Position numbers and translations under genes: made by a program
The notes under the pieces: model-generated
What the model was told of the DNA's origin: nothing
The model's input: the letters and a program-made list of their open reading frames with translations, nothing else
Databases searched by the model: none
Part shown: positions 1 to 7,303 of the stretch, piece by piece
Layout: the number at the start of each line of letters is the position of its first letter
How positions within the stretch are numbered: position 1 is the first letter of the stretch
Source of the DNA: Litorimonas sp039962885
GTDB taxonomy: Bacteria; Pseudomonadota; Alphaproteobacteria; Caulobacterales; Maricaulaceae
DNA: 15,230 nucleotides
Direction: 5' to 3'
Assembly: GCA_039962885.1 (NCBI GenBank)
Contig: JBDVGI010000187.1
Coordinates: 1 to 15,230, forward strand

Positions 1-426
1 CTTAGCTTATTTTCGACTTTGTTACGCTAACTCCCCCTTTCCGTCTCAGTGCCAGTTGAACAGCATGAAAACATCAATCTATTCCTGCTACCGCTTCCAT
101 CTTCCTTGATATTACAGGACTGATGGGCGTCACCTCATATCAAAATCAAAATCATAGAAATTCCGACATGATGCTCAAGCTGAGCGGAATTGAGTCACAG
201 GTTCAATTTGTCCATAAGGCACTGGAAAATTAGAAAGCTCGGTCTGCGTGATTAACGTGGCAAAGTCCTAATTTATAGTGTGTGCTGCGATGACCAGTTG
301 AGATCGCAAGCGAGCTACGGACACTCAGTTTTCGGCTACCTTGGCACCAGAAGTCGGCTTAGGCAATTGAGGAACAGACCGATAGGTCAGAACAAATACA
401 TGACTGCTTTTCTGTCAGGGTTTGTC
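1..426. other. Gene-poor stretch downstream of the molybdenum hydroxylase genes
   Basis: I recognise no gene, RNA or repeat here. The longest open stretch I noticed on the plus strand runs from about 69 to 233 after an upstream TGA. It contains an ATG at 123 that would give a 36-residue peptide. It has no convincing ribosome-binding site and no family resemblance I know. A short weak pairing (TGAC/GTCA around an A/T-rich loop, about 402-418) lies just past the stop of the small-subunit gene, but it is too weak to call a terminator. The stretch could be a decayed gene or the 3' flank of something outside the window. Confidence 0.5.
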
Positions 427-882
427 TTATAGGTTTTTTGCCGCGTCTTTAATGGCTGCCCGTATACGCACATAGGTCGCGCAACGGCAAATATTACCAT
501 CCATAGCATCATCAATATCGTCATTTGTTGGGGATGTGTTGGTCTCTAGCAGATTGATGGCACTCATAATTTGTCCCGCTTGACAATATCCGCATTGAGG
601 TACGGCAAGCTCTTCCCACGCGCCGCGTATAGCGTCAGCGACTTTACCGCTTACAGCTTCAATGGTTGTCACGTCACTCCCTTCGACATCCTCATAGGCG
701 GTGATACAGGCGCGTATAGGGGAGCCATCAACATGGACTGTGCACGCCCCGCATTGCGCGACGCCGCATCCAAATTTTGTACCTGTTAGGCCAAGGTGAT
801 CTCGGAGAACCCAAAGGAGAGGCGTGCCTTCCGCAGCTGTGACTGTTTCGTTTTTACCATTGATTTTAAGTGAAATTGCCAT
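427..882 (-). CDS. [2Fe-2S] small subunit of IorA-type molybdenum hydroxylase / aldehyde dehydrogenase
   Basis: This is the electron-transfer subunit of a xanthine-dehydrogenase-family molybdenum hydroxylase (IorA, isoquinoline 1-oxidoreductase alpha type). At 151 residues it has the usual length. The N-terminal plant-ferredoxin-like domain carries one cluster on C39, C44, C47 and C59 (FGCGVAQCGAC motif). The C-terminal helical domain carries the second on C97, C100, C132 and C134 (QCGYC and NICRC). All eight ligands are present. It has no signal peptide, so if the enzyme is exported it should travel folded with the Tat-bearing large subunit. The ATG lies 3 nt after the large-subunit stop. 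Its AGGAGG Shine-Dalgarno (891-896) lies inside the last codons of that gene, so translation is probably coupled. The order here is large then small, whereas in the Brevundimonas ior genes the small subunit comes first. The family is certain; the substrate (aldehyde or N-heteroaromatic) is not. Confidence 0.93.
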   Translation of the reverse strand: MAISLKINGKNETVTAAEGTPLLWVLRDHLGLTGTKFGCGVAQCGACTVHVDGSPIRACITAYEDVEGSDVTTIEAVSGKVADAIRGAWEELAVPQCGYCQAGQIMSAINLLETNTSPTNDDIDDAMDGNICRCATYVRIRAAIKDAAKNL

Positions 883-885
883 GTT

Positions 886-3243
886 TTATCCCTCCTCTGC
901 CAATGTTAAGCGATCATTTTGGCCCAGCATAGGCAATGAACGTAACCGTTGTCCCGTTGCGGCAAAAATGGCATTTGCCAAGGCAGGAGCGGCAGGCGGG
1001 GTGCCAGGTTCACCAACGCCGCCAGGCGGTGCATCGCTTTCCATGACGTGAACTTCCACATTATGCGGGGCTTCGGAAATACGCATAACGCGCCAATCAG
1101 GGAAATTACCTTGAACAATAACGCCGTCCTTGGCCGTGATCTCGCCGTATAGCGCATTAGAAAGACCGTAAAGCGTACCGCCTTCCATTTGCACTTTGGT
1201 ATTGGCGGGATTAACAACCGTTCCTGCGTCTACACAGACCCATATGCCAGGAAAGGTAATCTTACCTTCACTATCCACAGCAACTTCAATCGCCGTCGCA
1301 ACATAAGATAAGAAAGAGCGGTGAACGGCAATGCCGAGGCCGTGGCCTTTCGGGACATCGCGCCCCCATTTCGCCATGCTGGCGGCTTTGTTCAAGACGG
1401 CTTTGAGGCGGGCCGTATTAACCGGATGTGTCTCAATAGAGGCGCCGTAATTCGGATAGGTTACGCCGTCCTTTGATAAGTCAATATTACGGTCAGGGCC
1501 GATAAGGTCGAGTAAATAATCTTTCTTGTCTTTGCCAGCGGCGTGTGCCATTTCTGCGGCGAAGCTTTGATTGGCGAAGGCATGGTAGACATTGGCAACA
1601 GAGCGGAGCCAGCCGATACGGACATGAGCTTTAGCTTTCCCCACTTCCACACGCATATTAGGTACATTCCAAGGGGCGTCTGTCGCGCCGAGGGACAGTT
1701 CAAAATCCGAGCCTTGGTCAGACGGGCCAAAGGTTGAGTTAATAGACGGAAAGGCTGTACGGTGCAGCATCGCAACAGGTTTACCGTCTTCATCTAGCGC
1801 GGCTTGCATGTGCTGGGCGGAAACAGAATGAAAATACCCATGACGGACATCATCTTCGCGGGTCCACGTCACTTTGACAGGCGCGCCCGCCTCGCGAGCA
1901 ATTAAAGCCGCTTCAACGATATAATCGGGTTTGGACTTACGTCCAAAACCACCGCCAAGGAGCGTGACATTGACTTTCACATCGCTTTCGGGGACCTCGC
2001 AAATGGATGCAACTGTGCTGCGCGCGGCTTGCGGGTGTTGGGTGCAGCTCCAACATTCGACCTTGCCGTCTATCCACTGGGCTGTCGCAGCGGGCGGTTC
2101 CATAGGTGATTGGGAGAGATGGGAGGCGTAATATTCAGCCGTCACTTTTTTAGCGGCGGTCTTCATTACCGCCTCTACGTCGCCGCGGTTTAATTTAACA
2201 GTCCCCTGTTTACGGGCCATCGCGCGTAATTCCTGACCATATGTTTCCGAATCATAGATTGAATTTGGGCCAGCGTCCCACGTAATATCTAAGGCCGCGC
2301 GGCCTTGTATCGCAGCCCATGTATCGACAGCGATAACGGCGACACCGCCAAGCTGTTGAAAGGCGGCGGCGTTGCCTTTTATCTCAGGCATTTTGATAAC
2401 TTTGGTGACGCCCGGAACAGCCAGCGCTGCGCTATCGTCAAAGGTTTTGACTTTGCCAAAGACGGTTGGCGGGCGAGCTACAACGGCATAAAGCATATCA
2501 GGCAGACGCACATCAATACCGTAAATGCCCTCCCCGCGAATGACTTTAGGAATCGTATAAGAGGGTTTATCTTTACCGATGTAGCGCCACTCTTTACGAG
2601 ATTTTAGGATAACCGTATCTTCAGCAGGGACGTCGAGCTCGCTCGCGTCTTGCGCAACATCGCCGTAAGTCAAAGTTTTACCCGATATGTGTTTAATGAT
2701 GCCAAGCTCGTTTGAACATTCAGAAATATCAACGCCCCATCGATTGGCCGCGGCTTGGGTTAGCATCTGGCGCATAGTCGCCCCTGCGGTGCGAAACCGC
2801 GTAAAGTGGTTTCGCACCGAGGTCGAACCATCTGTGTTCTGATCACCATATTTTGCATCAGCAACAGCTTGTTCAATGACGAGGTCATCCCAATCCACAT
2901 CAAGTTCATCCGCGATCATCTGCGCAACTGTTGTTATAACCTGCTGCCCCATTTCTGAACGTGGGTTTGTAATCTGCGTGCGGCCATCTGCGGCGATTGA
3001 AATGAATACAAGGGGGCCGCTCGCAACCGCTGAATTATCAGGAAGTACGGCTGTGGTTTCGCCTGTAGTTTCACCTGCGTTTTCCGTCTTTGCAGGTGCA
3101 CAAGCGGCAAGCGCCAGCGTAAAGGCCAATCCTGTCCCGCCGCCGATAAAACCACGGCGACTTACATTTAGGATTTTCAAAGGAGCGGCCTTAAGAGAGC
3201 TTTGAGCGGTTACGTTCATAGGTTTAGCAAGGTGCATGAACAT
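886..3243 (-). CDS. Molybdopterin-binding large subunit of IorB-type hydroxylase / aldehyde dehydrogenase, Tat-exported
   Basis: This is the catalytic subunit that would hydroxylate an N-heterocycle or oxidise an aldehyde to an acid and pass electrons to the adjacent Fe-S subunit. I start it at the ATG at 3243 (785 aa), preceded by GGAAAG at 7-nt spacing. The frame stays open to a TTG at 3309, but that would add 22 residues before the signal. Residues 28-34 are SRRGFIG, a twin-arginine motif, followed by a hydrophobic stretch ending LAAC with C48, a possible lipobox. The hammerhead domain is at about 228-323 (YTIPKVIRGEGIYGIDV). An MEPPAATA motif lies at 381-388 and the cofactor loop GGGFGRK at 430-436. 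The C-terminal GVGEPG holds the expected catalytic Glu, E745. Spacing to the upstream dioxygenase gene is 126 nt with no clear terminator. I infer a periplasm-facing, perhaps membrane-anchored enzyme. No cytochrome c electron-acceptor gene is adjacent. Confidence 0.92.
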   Translation of the reverse strand: MFMHLAKPMNVTAQSSLKAAPLKILNVSRRGFIGGGTGLAFTLALAACAPAKTENAGETTGETTAVLPDNSAVASGPLVFISIAADGRTQITNPRSEMGQQVITTVAQMIADELDVDWDDLVIEQAVADAKYGDQNTDGSTSVRNHFTRFRTAGATMRQMLTQAAANRWGVDISECSNELGIIKHISGKTLTYGDVAQDASELDVPAEDTVILKSRKEWRYIGKDKPSYTIPKVIRGEGIYGIDVRLPDMLYAVVARPPTVFGKVKTFDDSAALAVPGVTKVIKMPEIKGNAAAFQQLGGVAVIAVDTWAAIQGRAALDITWDAGPNSIYDSETYGQELRAMARKQGTVKLNRGDVEAVMKTAAKKVTAEYYASHLSQSPMEPPAATAQWIDGKVECWSCTQHPQAARSTVASICEVPESDVKVNVTLLGGGFGRKSKPDYIVEAALIAREAGAPVKVTWTREDDVRHGYFHSVSAQHMQAALDEDGKPVAMLHRTAFPSINSTFGPSDQGSDFELSLGATDAPWNVPNMRVEVGKAKAHVRIGWLRSVANVYHAFANQSFAAEMAHAAGKDKKDYLLDLIGPDRNIDLSKDGVTYPNYGASIETHPVNTARLKAVLNKAASMAKWGRDVPKGHGLGIAVHRSFLSYVATAIEVAVDSEGKITFPGIWVCVDAGTVVNPANTKVQMEGGTLYGLSNALYGEITAKDGVIVQGNFPDWRVMRISEAPHNVEVHVMESDAPPGGVGEPGTPPAAPALANAIFAATGQRLRSLPMLGQNDRLTLAEEG

Positions 3244-3250
3244 AGGGTAT

Positions 3251-3256
3251 CTTTCC
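3251..3256 (-). promoter_or_regulatory. Ribosome-binding site deciding the large-subunit start
   Basis: On the minus strand this reads GGAAAG, 7 nt before the ATG at 3243. Neither the TTG at 3309 nor the in-frame ATG at 3219 has a comparable site. It supports a start that leaves a 27-residue n-region ahead of the twin-arginine motif. Confidence 0.55.
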
Positions 3257-3369
3257 GCATTCAAAAAAACAGAATTGATTATGTCTTCGCAGAAGTCAAT
3301 CTCGGTCAACGGACCAAACCCAACTCCATTCGATGATGACCGACCCAGCTTATCTAAGTTTGTGCGGCC

Positions 3370-4695
3370 TTAGCTATCTGCAATCCAGCTTCCATGAAAC
3401 CCTGCTGGGACTCGCACAGGTAGATGAATACGGCACAAGGGCCCATCCTCTAATTGCTTTGCACTAAAAATCACAAGTTCGCTTTTATTATCTTCTGGAT
3501 CATGAATATAAGTCATTAGGTAGCCATCATCTTCAGATTTCGCATTTTCGGCGGCGATAAAGCAAGCCTCTCCCCCTGTACGGCCATTCTTAAACCTGTA
3601 CGACGTGCGATCTCCTGACACCAAATCATACTTATGATAGCCAAGTCCCCAAGGCATACCCGTTGTCTCAAACTCCATAGCATAGCCAAAGCGAAACGGT
3701 TGTCCGACATGGGAAGGCGGGACTTCTGGGAAATCTACGCCGAGATCATCGACTTGTATCTCTTTGACTTTACCTGTTTTTAAATTGATGATCCACTGGT
3801 TCAACTTTGGAATAGGCGGGTTGTCCATTCCGACGGATGTGTAACCGACAAGTTTTGGTGCCGTAAAAACAATTTCCTCGCCAAATTCATAGGCATTCAT
3901 TGTGTGATAAATATAGCAGGGTGAAATTTCGAACCACCTAACATCATCACTGCTCCCTTGACGCGGCATAACGCCTATACGAGCACCATAGGATTCGTCG
4001 TAACTTACAGGAATGCCCGGTTCGAGGAATTTCTTCATATCCCAAAGCATTGGTAAGTCTAAGAAGATGGCGTAATTTTCTGTAATTGCGAAATCATGCA
4101 CCATTGTAGCGGCTTTAACATCTATCTCCTCGGACTGTACTAATTCTCCAGAAACCGAAACACGATGATAGGTCAGATATGGCGGCATGACGCCGTAACC
4201 GAAAAACAACATTTCTCCAGTCTTAGGACAAATTTTAGGATGGGCTGTCATATTTCTCTTGAGCTTCCCCCCAAAATCATATGACCCAATCGTTTCCAAA
4301 TCATTCGTAAGTTCGTAAGGTGCGTGCATTTCTTGCAAGGCCAAAACTTTGCCTGCATGACCGACAACATGCGTATTCGCGAGTGAGTTTCCGGGAATTC
4401 TCATAGCTTCACGAGTCATGACGTCTTCTTTTAACAAAGGTGTTTGAATATAGCGATTGCGATACCAATTGGCTTTGCCATTTTGAATTTCCACCCCGTG
4501 GATCATGCCCTCTCCGAGAAACCAGTCAGAACTGGTTGAGACCCTCGGGTTTGCGCCATTTCGAAAATAACGTCCGTTCAATTCCTTCGGGATTTCCCCC
4601 GTAACCTTTAGGCTATTTGACGTAACTTCTTCAACGACAGGACCGAAGTTACCCTGCATCCAAAAAGGTTGCTGTATTTCTGCTTGTTTTCCCAT
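3370..4695 (-). CDS. Carotenoid-cleavage-dioxygenase family protein (RPE65/CCD/LSD superfamily)
   Basis: This is a non-haem Fe(II) dioxygenase that would cleave a C=C bond of a carotenoid, apocarotenoid, stilbene or phenylpropene to carbonyl products. At 441 aa it is slightly short for bacterial members (about 450-500). The four iron-binding histidines are visible as H152 (NMTAHP), H200 (MVHDF), H264 (IYHTMNAYE) and H434 (GFHGSW). The N-terminal blade has the family signature LNGRYFRNGANP (39-50). Second-shell acids are E122 (LALQE) and E376 (GGEACF). The third, normally Glu in an 'EFPRI/EFPQI' motif, is D321 in VDFPEV. Q121 sits where lignostilbene dioxygenases have the lysine that contacts the phenol, so stilbenol cleavage is not favoured. 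There is no signal peptide, so it should be cytosolic. The start has AGGAGA at good spacing, and the upstream receptor's TAG stop overlaps this site. It is probably co-transcribed with the receptor. Confidence 0.93.
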   Translation of the reverse strand: MGKQAEIQQPFWMQGNFGPVVEEVTSNSLKVTGEIPKELNGRYFRNGANPRVSTSSDWFLGEGMIHGVEIQNGKANWYRNRYIQTPLLKEDVMTREAMRIPGNSLANTHVVGHAGKVLALQEMHAPYELTNDLETIGSYDFGGKLKRNMTAHPKICPKTGEMLFFGYGVMPPYLTYHRVSVSGELVQSEEIDVKAATMVHDFAITENYAIFLDLPMLWDMKKFLEPGIPVSYDESYGARIGVMPRQGSSDDVRWFEISPCYIYHTMNAYEFGEEIVFTAPKLVGYTSVGMDNPPIPKLNQWIINLKTGKVKEIQVDDLGVDFPEVPPSHVGQPFRFGYAMEFETTGMPWGLGYHKYDLVSGDRTSYRFKNGRTGGEACFIAAENAKSEDDGYLMTYIHDPEDNKSELVIFSAKQLEDGPLCRIHLPVRVPAGFHGSWIADS

Positions 4696-4706
4696 GGCCG
4701 TCTCTC

Positions 4707-7148
4707 CTAAAACTCAACCGTCGCTTCAAAACCATATATTGTAGTTGGAACACCGACACCAAATGAAAATATACCAGGAATAACAATAGAGGTTCCAAGC
4801 CTACCTGCATCACTGTCAAAAGCATCATTGATGAAACCCGTTAAGGTTACCTTTGGACCCGCGCCCAGATTTGTAACAGACGCAGAAAAATCAAACCCTT
4901 TATTACCATCAACGCGGTCACGGTCTAGGTCCAGCGGGTCCTGTAACGCAGATGTCACGATTTCACTTTGGAAATTATAGCTTGCGTCCAAAGTCATGCC
5001 AAGCCTGCCATCGAATATAGCGCGGTCATAAGTTGCCCCAACCGTGAATGTTGTGTCAGGGCCAGAACGTAAATTACGTTCATCCGAAATATCAACAAAG
5101 TTATCACCAAGAATTGGCGCACCAGTCATAGGGTTTACACCAATTACCTCCAGTGCAAGAAACTCATCAAATTCTGCATCTACATAACCAAATGTACCCT
5201 GAAATGTCAGGCTTTCGGTAATTCGTGCAAGAACTTCCAGTTCAACACCTTTAATGTCAACTTGGGAAACATTATCTACAACTGCTGCATTCGAGAGGCC
5301 CCCAGCTGTTGTAATCAAAGTATCTTCCTGCTTGTCGTCATATATCGCTAGGAAAGCCGTTGGATTGATACGCAATCTATTATCAAAGAATTCCGTGCGA
5401 GCCCCAATTTCAAAACTATCCACAGTCTCCTCATCAAAGGATGTTGCTGCTGCTTCTGCTGTCGCTGCCCGTCCATTGAAGCCGCCGCTCCGGAATCCGC
5501 GTGTATATCCACCATAGACGTTGATGTCGTCAGAGACGTCATACTGTAATGTTGCACGCCAAGTTGGAGCTTGCCAATCATCTGATGCATCTGCCGATGT
5601 TCCAGTAACAGGGCTAGGGTTCCCAAGTGCGTCAGGACCGCGGAAAATAAAGTCATATTGAAAGTCTTTTTCCTCAAAAGAATAACGGAACCCACCAGAA
5701 AATGATAGCTGATCAGTTAGCGGATATGTAATATCAATAAAAGCAGCATAGGCATTGGCTTGTTGAGCAACGGTTTCGTTATCAGGGACGGCAGCATTAA
5801 AAGCTCGGTTTGTGCCAAAGACGCCTGGCTCGAATTCTCCGCCTACTAAATTATACTCTGAATTCAGATAGTAAAGGCCTGAAACAAAATCTAATTTATC
5901 GCCAATAACACCTGAAAGACGAAGCTCTTGACTGAATTGTGATGACTCAAAATTACGGTTGTTAACGCCAACGGCAAACGGCTGGTCTCCGAATATGAAC
6001 AATGGCGGCACCGGAGGAGGGCCCACGATAACCGGAGCAGGTATAGCAAATGAACCCTCGACAGTACTATTGAATTGTGAATCATTGGTCTCGCGGTACC
6101 CAGTAACAGATGTGAGGGTAAGGTTATCATTAAGATCATATTCAATATTTGAGGTCAGGGACCAACCATCAATATTCGTAACAAAAGGCGTCGCTCTCGT
6201 GAATTCCTCAAAATTTGAGGCCTCGGCGACATCTATTGATGTGCTGGCACAGCCAGCGCCCGTTGGCGTGATTGCAGTTTGACCGGTAACTTGTATCCCG
6301 CCATTGGCAAGGAAACAAAAAAGATCGCCACCTTGGCCAGGTAGGGAAAATTGATTCAGATTAAATGCTGGCGGACCAAAAGAATCATCATCAAAATAAT
6401 CAAAAGAAATAAGAGCCTCTAACCGATCGTTCGGCTCCACCAAAATGGCCCCACCAAACTGTAGCAAATCTTTTTGCGGATCTTTTTCACCTGTGACTGT
6501 ATTGACAGCAAATGTATCATGCTCCTTCGAAAAGGCGTATAGCTTGGTAGATAGGACGCCACCAATTTGAGGCAAATTCGCCACTGCCGAGAACTCTCTC
6601 CCGTTATGGTTTGTAATCCGCGTGCCAAGTTTGAGGCCTGCCTCTCCCGTTGGCCGTGAGCGCCTCACATTGATAACGCCGCCAACAGTATTACGCCCGA
6701 ACAGTGTCCCCTGTGGTCCGCGAAGCACTTCAACCGACTCCAAGTCAAAAGCATCAATAGCCGCGCCAGTATTAGAGGCCAAGAAGACACCATCAATAGA
6801 TAAGCCGACAGTCGGCTCAAAGGTTTTCTCGGGGTCCGAAGAGCCAATGCCGCGGATAACCGCCGCAAGTCCAAGGCCCGTAAAGGGGTTGTCACCCAAG
6901 TCAATATTGGGAACCAATCTATCAATGCCCGTAATTGTTGATGTATGGAGGTTGTCAATCGCCGCTTTATCTAAAGCTGTAACGGCGAGTGGAACATCTT
7001 GTATTGATTCCTCCCGTTTACGCGCCGTAACAATAATTTCGTCAATTTTGAATGAGTCTTCATCCTGTGCAAACGCCACTTGCGGCGCCACGATAAAACT
7101 GCCCGCGATGAGTGAGGCACTTAAAATTAGTGAGTTTTTGTAAGACAC
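4707..7148 (-). CDS. TonB-dependent outer-membrane receptor
   Basis: This is a 22-strand-barrel-type receptor for energised uptake of a large or poorly soluble substrate. I choose the GTG at 7148 (813 aa), preceded by AAAGGGGAAA (7151-7160). It gives a clean Sec signal peptide (residues 1-27, ending QVAFA before QDEDS). A GTG further upstream at 7187 is open but would bury the signal behind 13 polar residues. The TonB box DEIIVTA is at 36-42. The plug follows, with the conserved IRGIG motif and LRGPQGTLFGRNTVGGVINV at 142-161. The barrel ends with the usual terminal aromatic (ATVEF). The sequence resembles the large 'iron complex receptor' paralogue family that in Caulobacter and sphingomonads includes many non-iron transporters. 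Linkage to a dioxygenase rather than siderophore genes favours an organic hydrophobic substrate (inference). It is first in the apparent receptor-dioxygenase-hydroxylase operon. Confidence 0.95.
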   Translation of the reverse strand: MSYKNSLILSASLIAGSFIVAPQVAFAQDEDSFKIDEIIVTARKREESIQDVPLAVTALDKAAIDNLHTSTITGIDRLVPNIDLGDNPFTGLGLAAVIRGIGSSDPEKTFEPTVGLSIDGVFLASNTGAAIDAFDLESVEVLRGPQGTLFGRNTVGGVINVRRSRPTGEAGLKLGTRITNHNGREFSAVANLPQIGGVLSTKLYAFSKEHDTFAVNTVTGEKDPQKDLLQFGGAILVEPNDRLEALISFDYFDDDSFGPPAFNLNQFSLPGQGGDLFCFLANGGIQVTGQTAITPTGAGCASTSIDVAEASNFEEFTRATPFVTNIDGWSLTSNIEYDLNDNLTLTSVTGYRETNDSQFNSTVEGSFAIPAPVIVGPPPVPPLFIFGDQPFAVGVNNRNFESSQFSQELRLSGVIGDKLDFVSGLYYLNSEYNLVGGEFEPGVFGTNRAFNAAVPDNETVAQQANAYAAFIDITYPLTDQLSFSGGFRYSFEEKDFQYDFIFRGPDALGNPSPVTGTSADASDDWQAPTWRATLQYDVSDDINVYGGYTRGFRSGGFNGRAATAEAAATSFDEETVDSFEIGARTEFFDNRLRINPTAFLAIYDDKQEDTLITTAGGLSNAAVVDNVSQVDIKGVELEVLARITESLTFQGTFGYVDAEFDEFLALEVIGVNPMTGAPILGDNFVDISDERNLRSGPDTTFTVGATYDRAIFDGRLGMTLDASYNFQSEIVTSALQDPLDLDRDRVDGNKGFDFSASVTNLGAGPKVTLTGFINDAFDSDAGRLGTSIVIPGIFSFGVGVPTTIYGFEATVEF

Positions 7149-7150
7149 GA

Positions 7151-7160
7151 TTTCCCCTTT
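7151..7160 (-). promoter_or_regulatory. Ribosome-binding site deciding the receptor start
   Basis: The minus strand reads AAAGGGGAAA just before GTG 7148. It is the only purine-rich site near a start codon that leaves a normal signal peptide. It supports 7148 over 7187. Confidence 0.55.
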
Positions 7161-7178
7161 GTCCAATTTGCAAGGGGC

Positions 7179-7193
7179 ATTGGTCACACCAAT
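7179..7193. promoter_or_regulatory. Perfect inverted repeat ATTGGT-CAC-ACCAAT upstream of the receptor gene
   Basis: This has 6-bp perfect arms around a 3-bp centre, 31 bp upstream of the chosen receptor start and overlapping the rejected upstream GTG. Its size and position suit a dimeric repressor or activator site. AraC-family sites are more often direct repeats, so the cognate protein is unknown. It could also be a short mRNA hairpin near the ribosome-binding site. Confidence 0.4.
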
Positions 7194-7210
7194 TGACAGT
7201 AAAACCTATT

Positions 7211-7257
7211 TCCCCAAAAGGTCGTATTTTTACGACTCTTGCTCCTTTTTATGGGGA
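7211..7257 (-). promoter_or_regulatory. Nested hairpin between the AraC gene and the receptor gene
   Basis: The inner part is a perfect 6-bp repeat, GTCGTA-TTTT-TACGAC (7221-7236). It is enclosed by an outer stem in which TCCCCAAAAGG (7211-7221) pairs with CCTTTT and GGGGA (7244-7249, 7253-7257), with a 3-nt bulge. On the minus strand the inner hairpin is followed by CTTTTGGGG, so it may act as a weak terminator for the regulator gene. It could equally be a leader structure controlling the receptor operon. The two functions cannot be separated by eye. Confidence 0.45.
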
Positions 7258-7283
7258 TAAATTCATTCCCTCTTGAACAAATC

Positions 7284-7291
7284 GGGTACCC
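7284..7291. repeat. GGGTACCC palindrome near the 3' end of the AraC gene
   Basis: This is an 8-bp perfect palindrome in the 116-bp spacer between the regulator stop and the receptor region. It is short enough to occur by chance. I list it because it shares the spacer with two other dyad elements. Confidence 0.2.
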
Positions 7292-7303
7292 CTATGAAAT
7301 CTA

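Noticed and set aside
402..418. Terminator after the small-subunit gene
   Set aside because: Only a 4-bp stem (TGAC/GTCA) and no T-run on the minus strand.
3370..4695. Naming the dioxygenase a lignostilbene or isoeugenol-cleaving enzyme
   Set aside because: The lysine expected next to the first second-shell Glu is Gln (Q121), and the family is too broad to assign substrate from sequence.
6622..7143. 173-codon plus-strand open frame antisense to the receptor gene
   Set aside because: Low-complexity Ser/Pro/Thr/Val-rich translation typical of antisense frames. It lies wholly within the well-supported signal peptide and plug region of the receptor.
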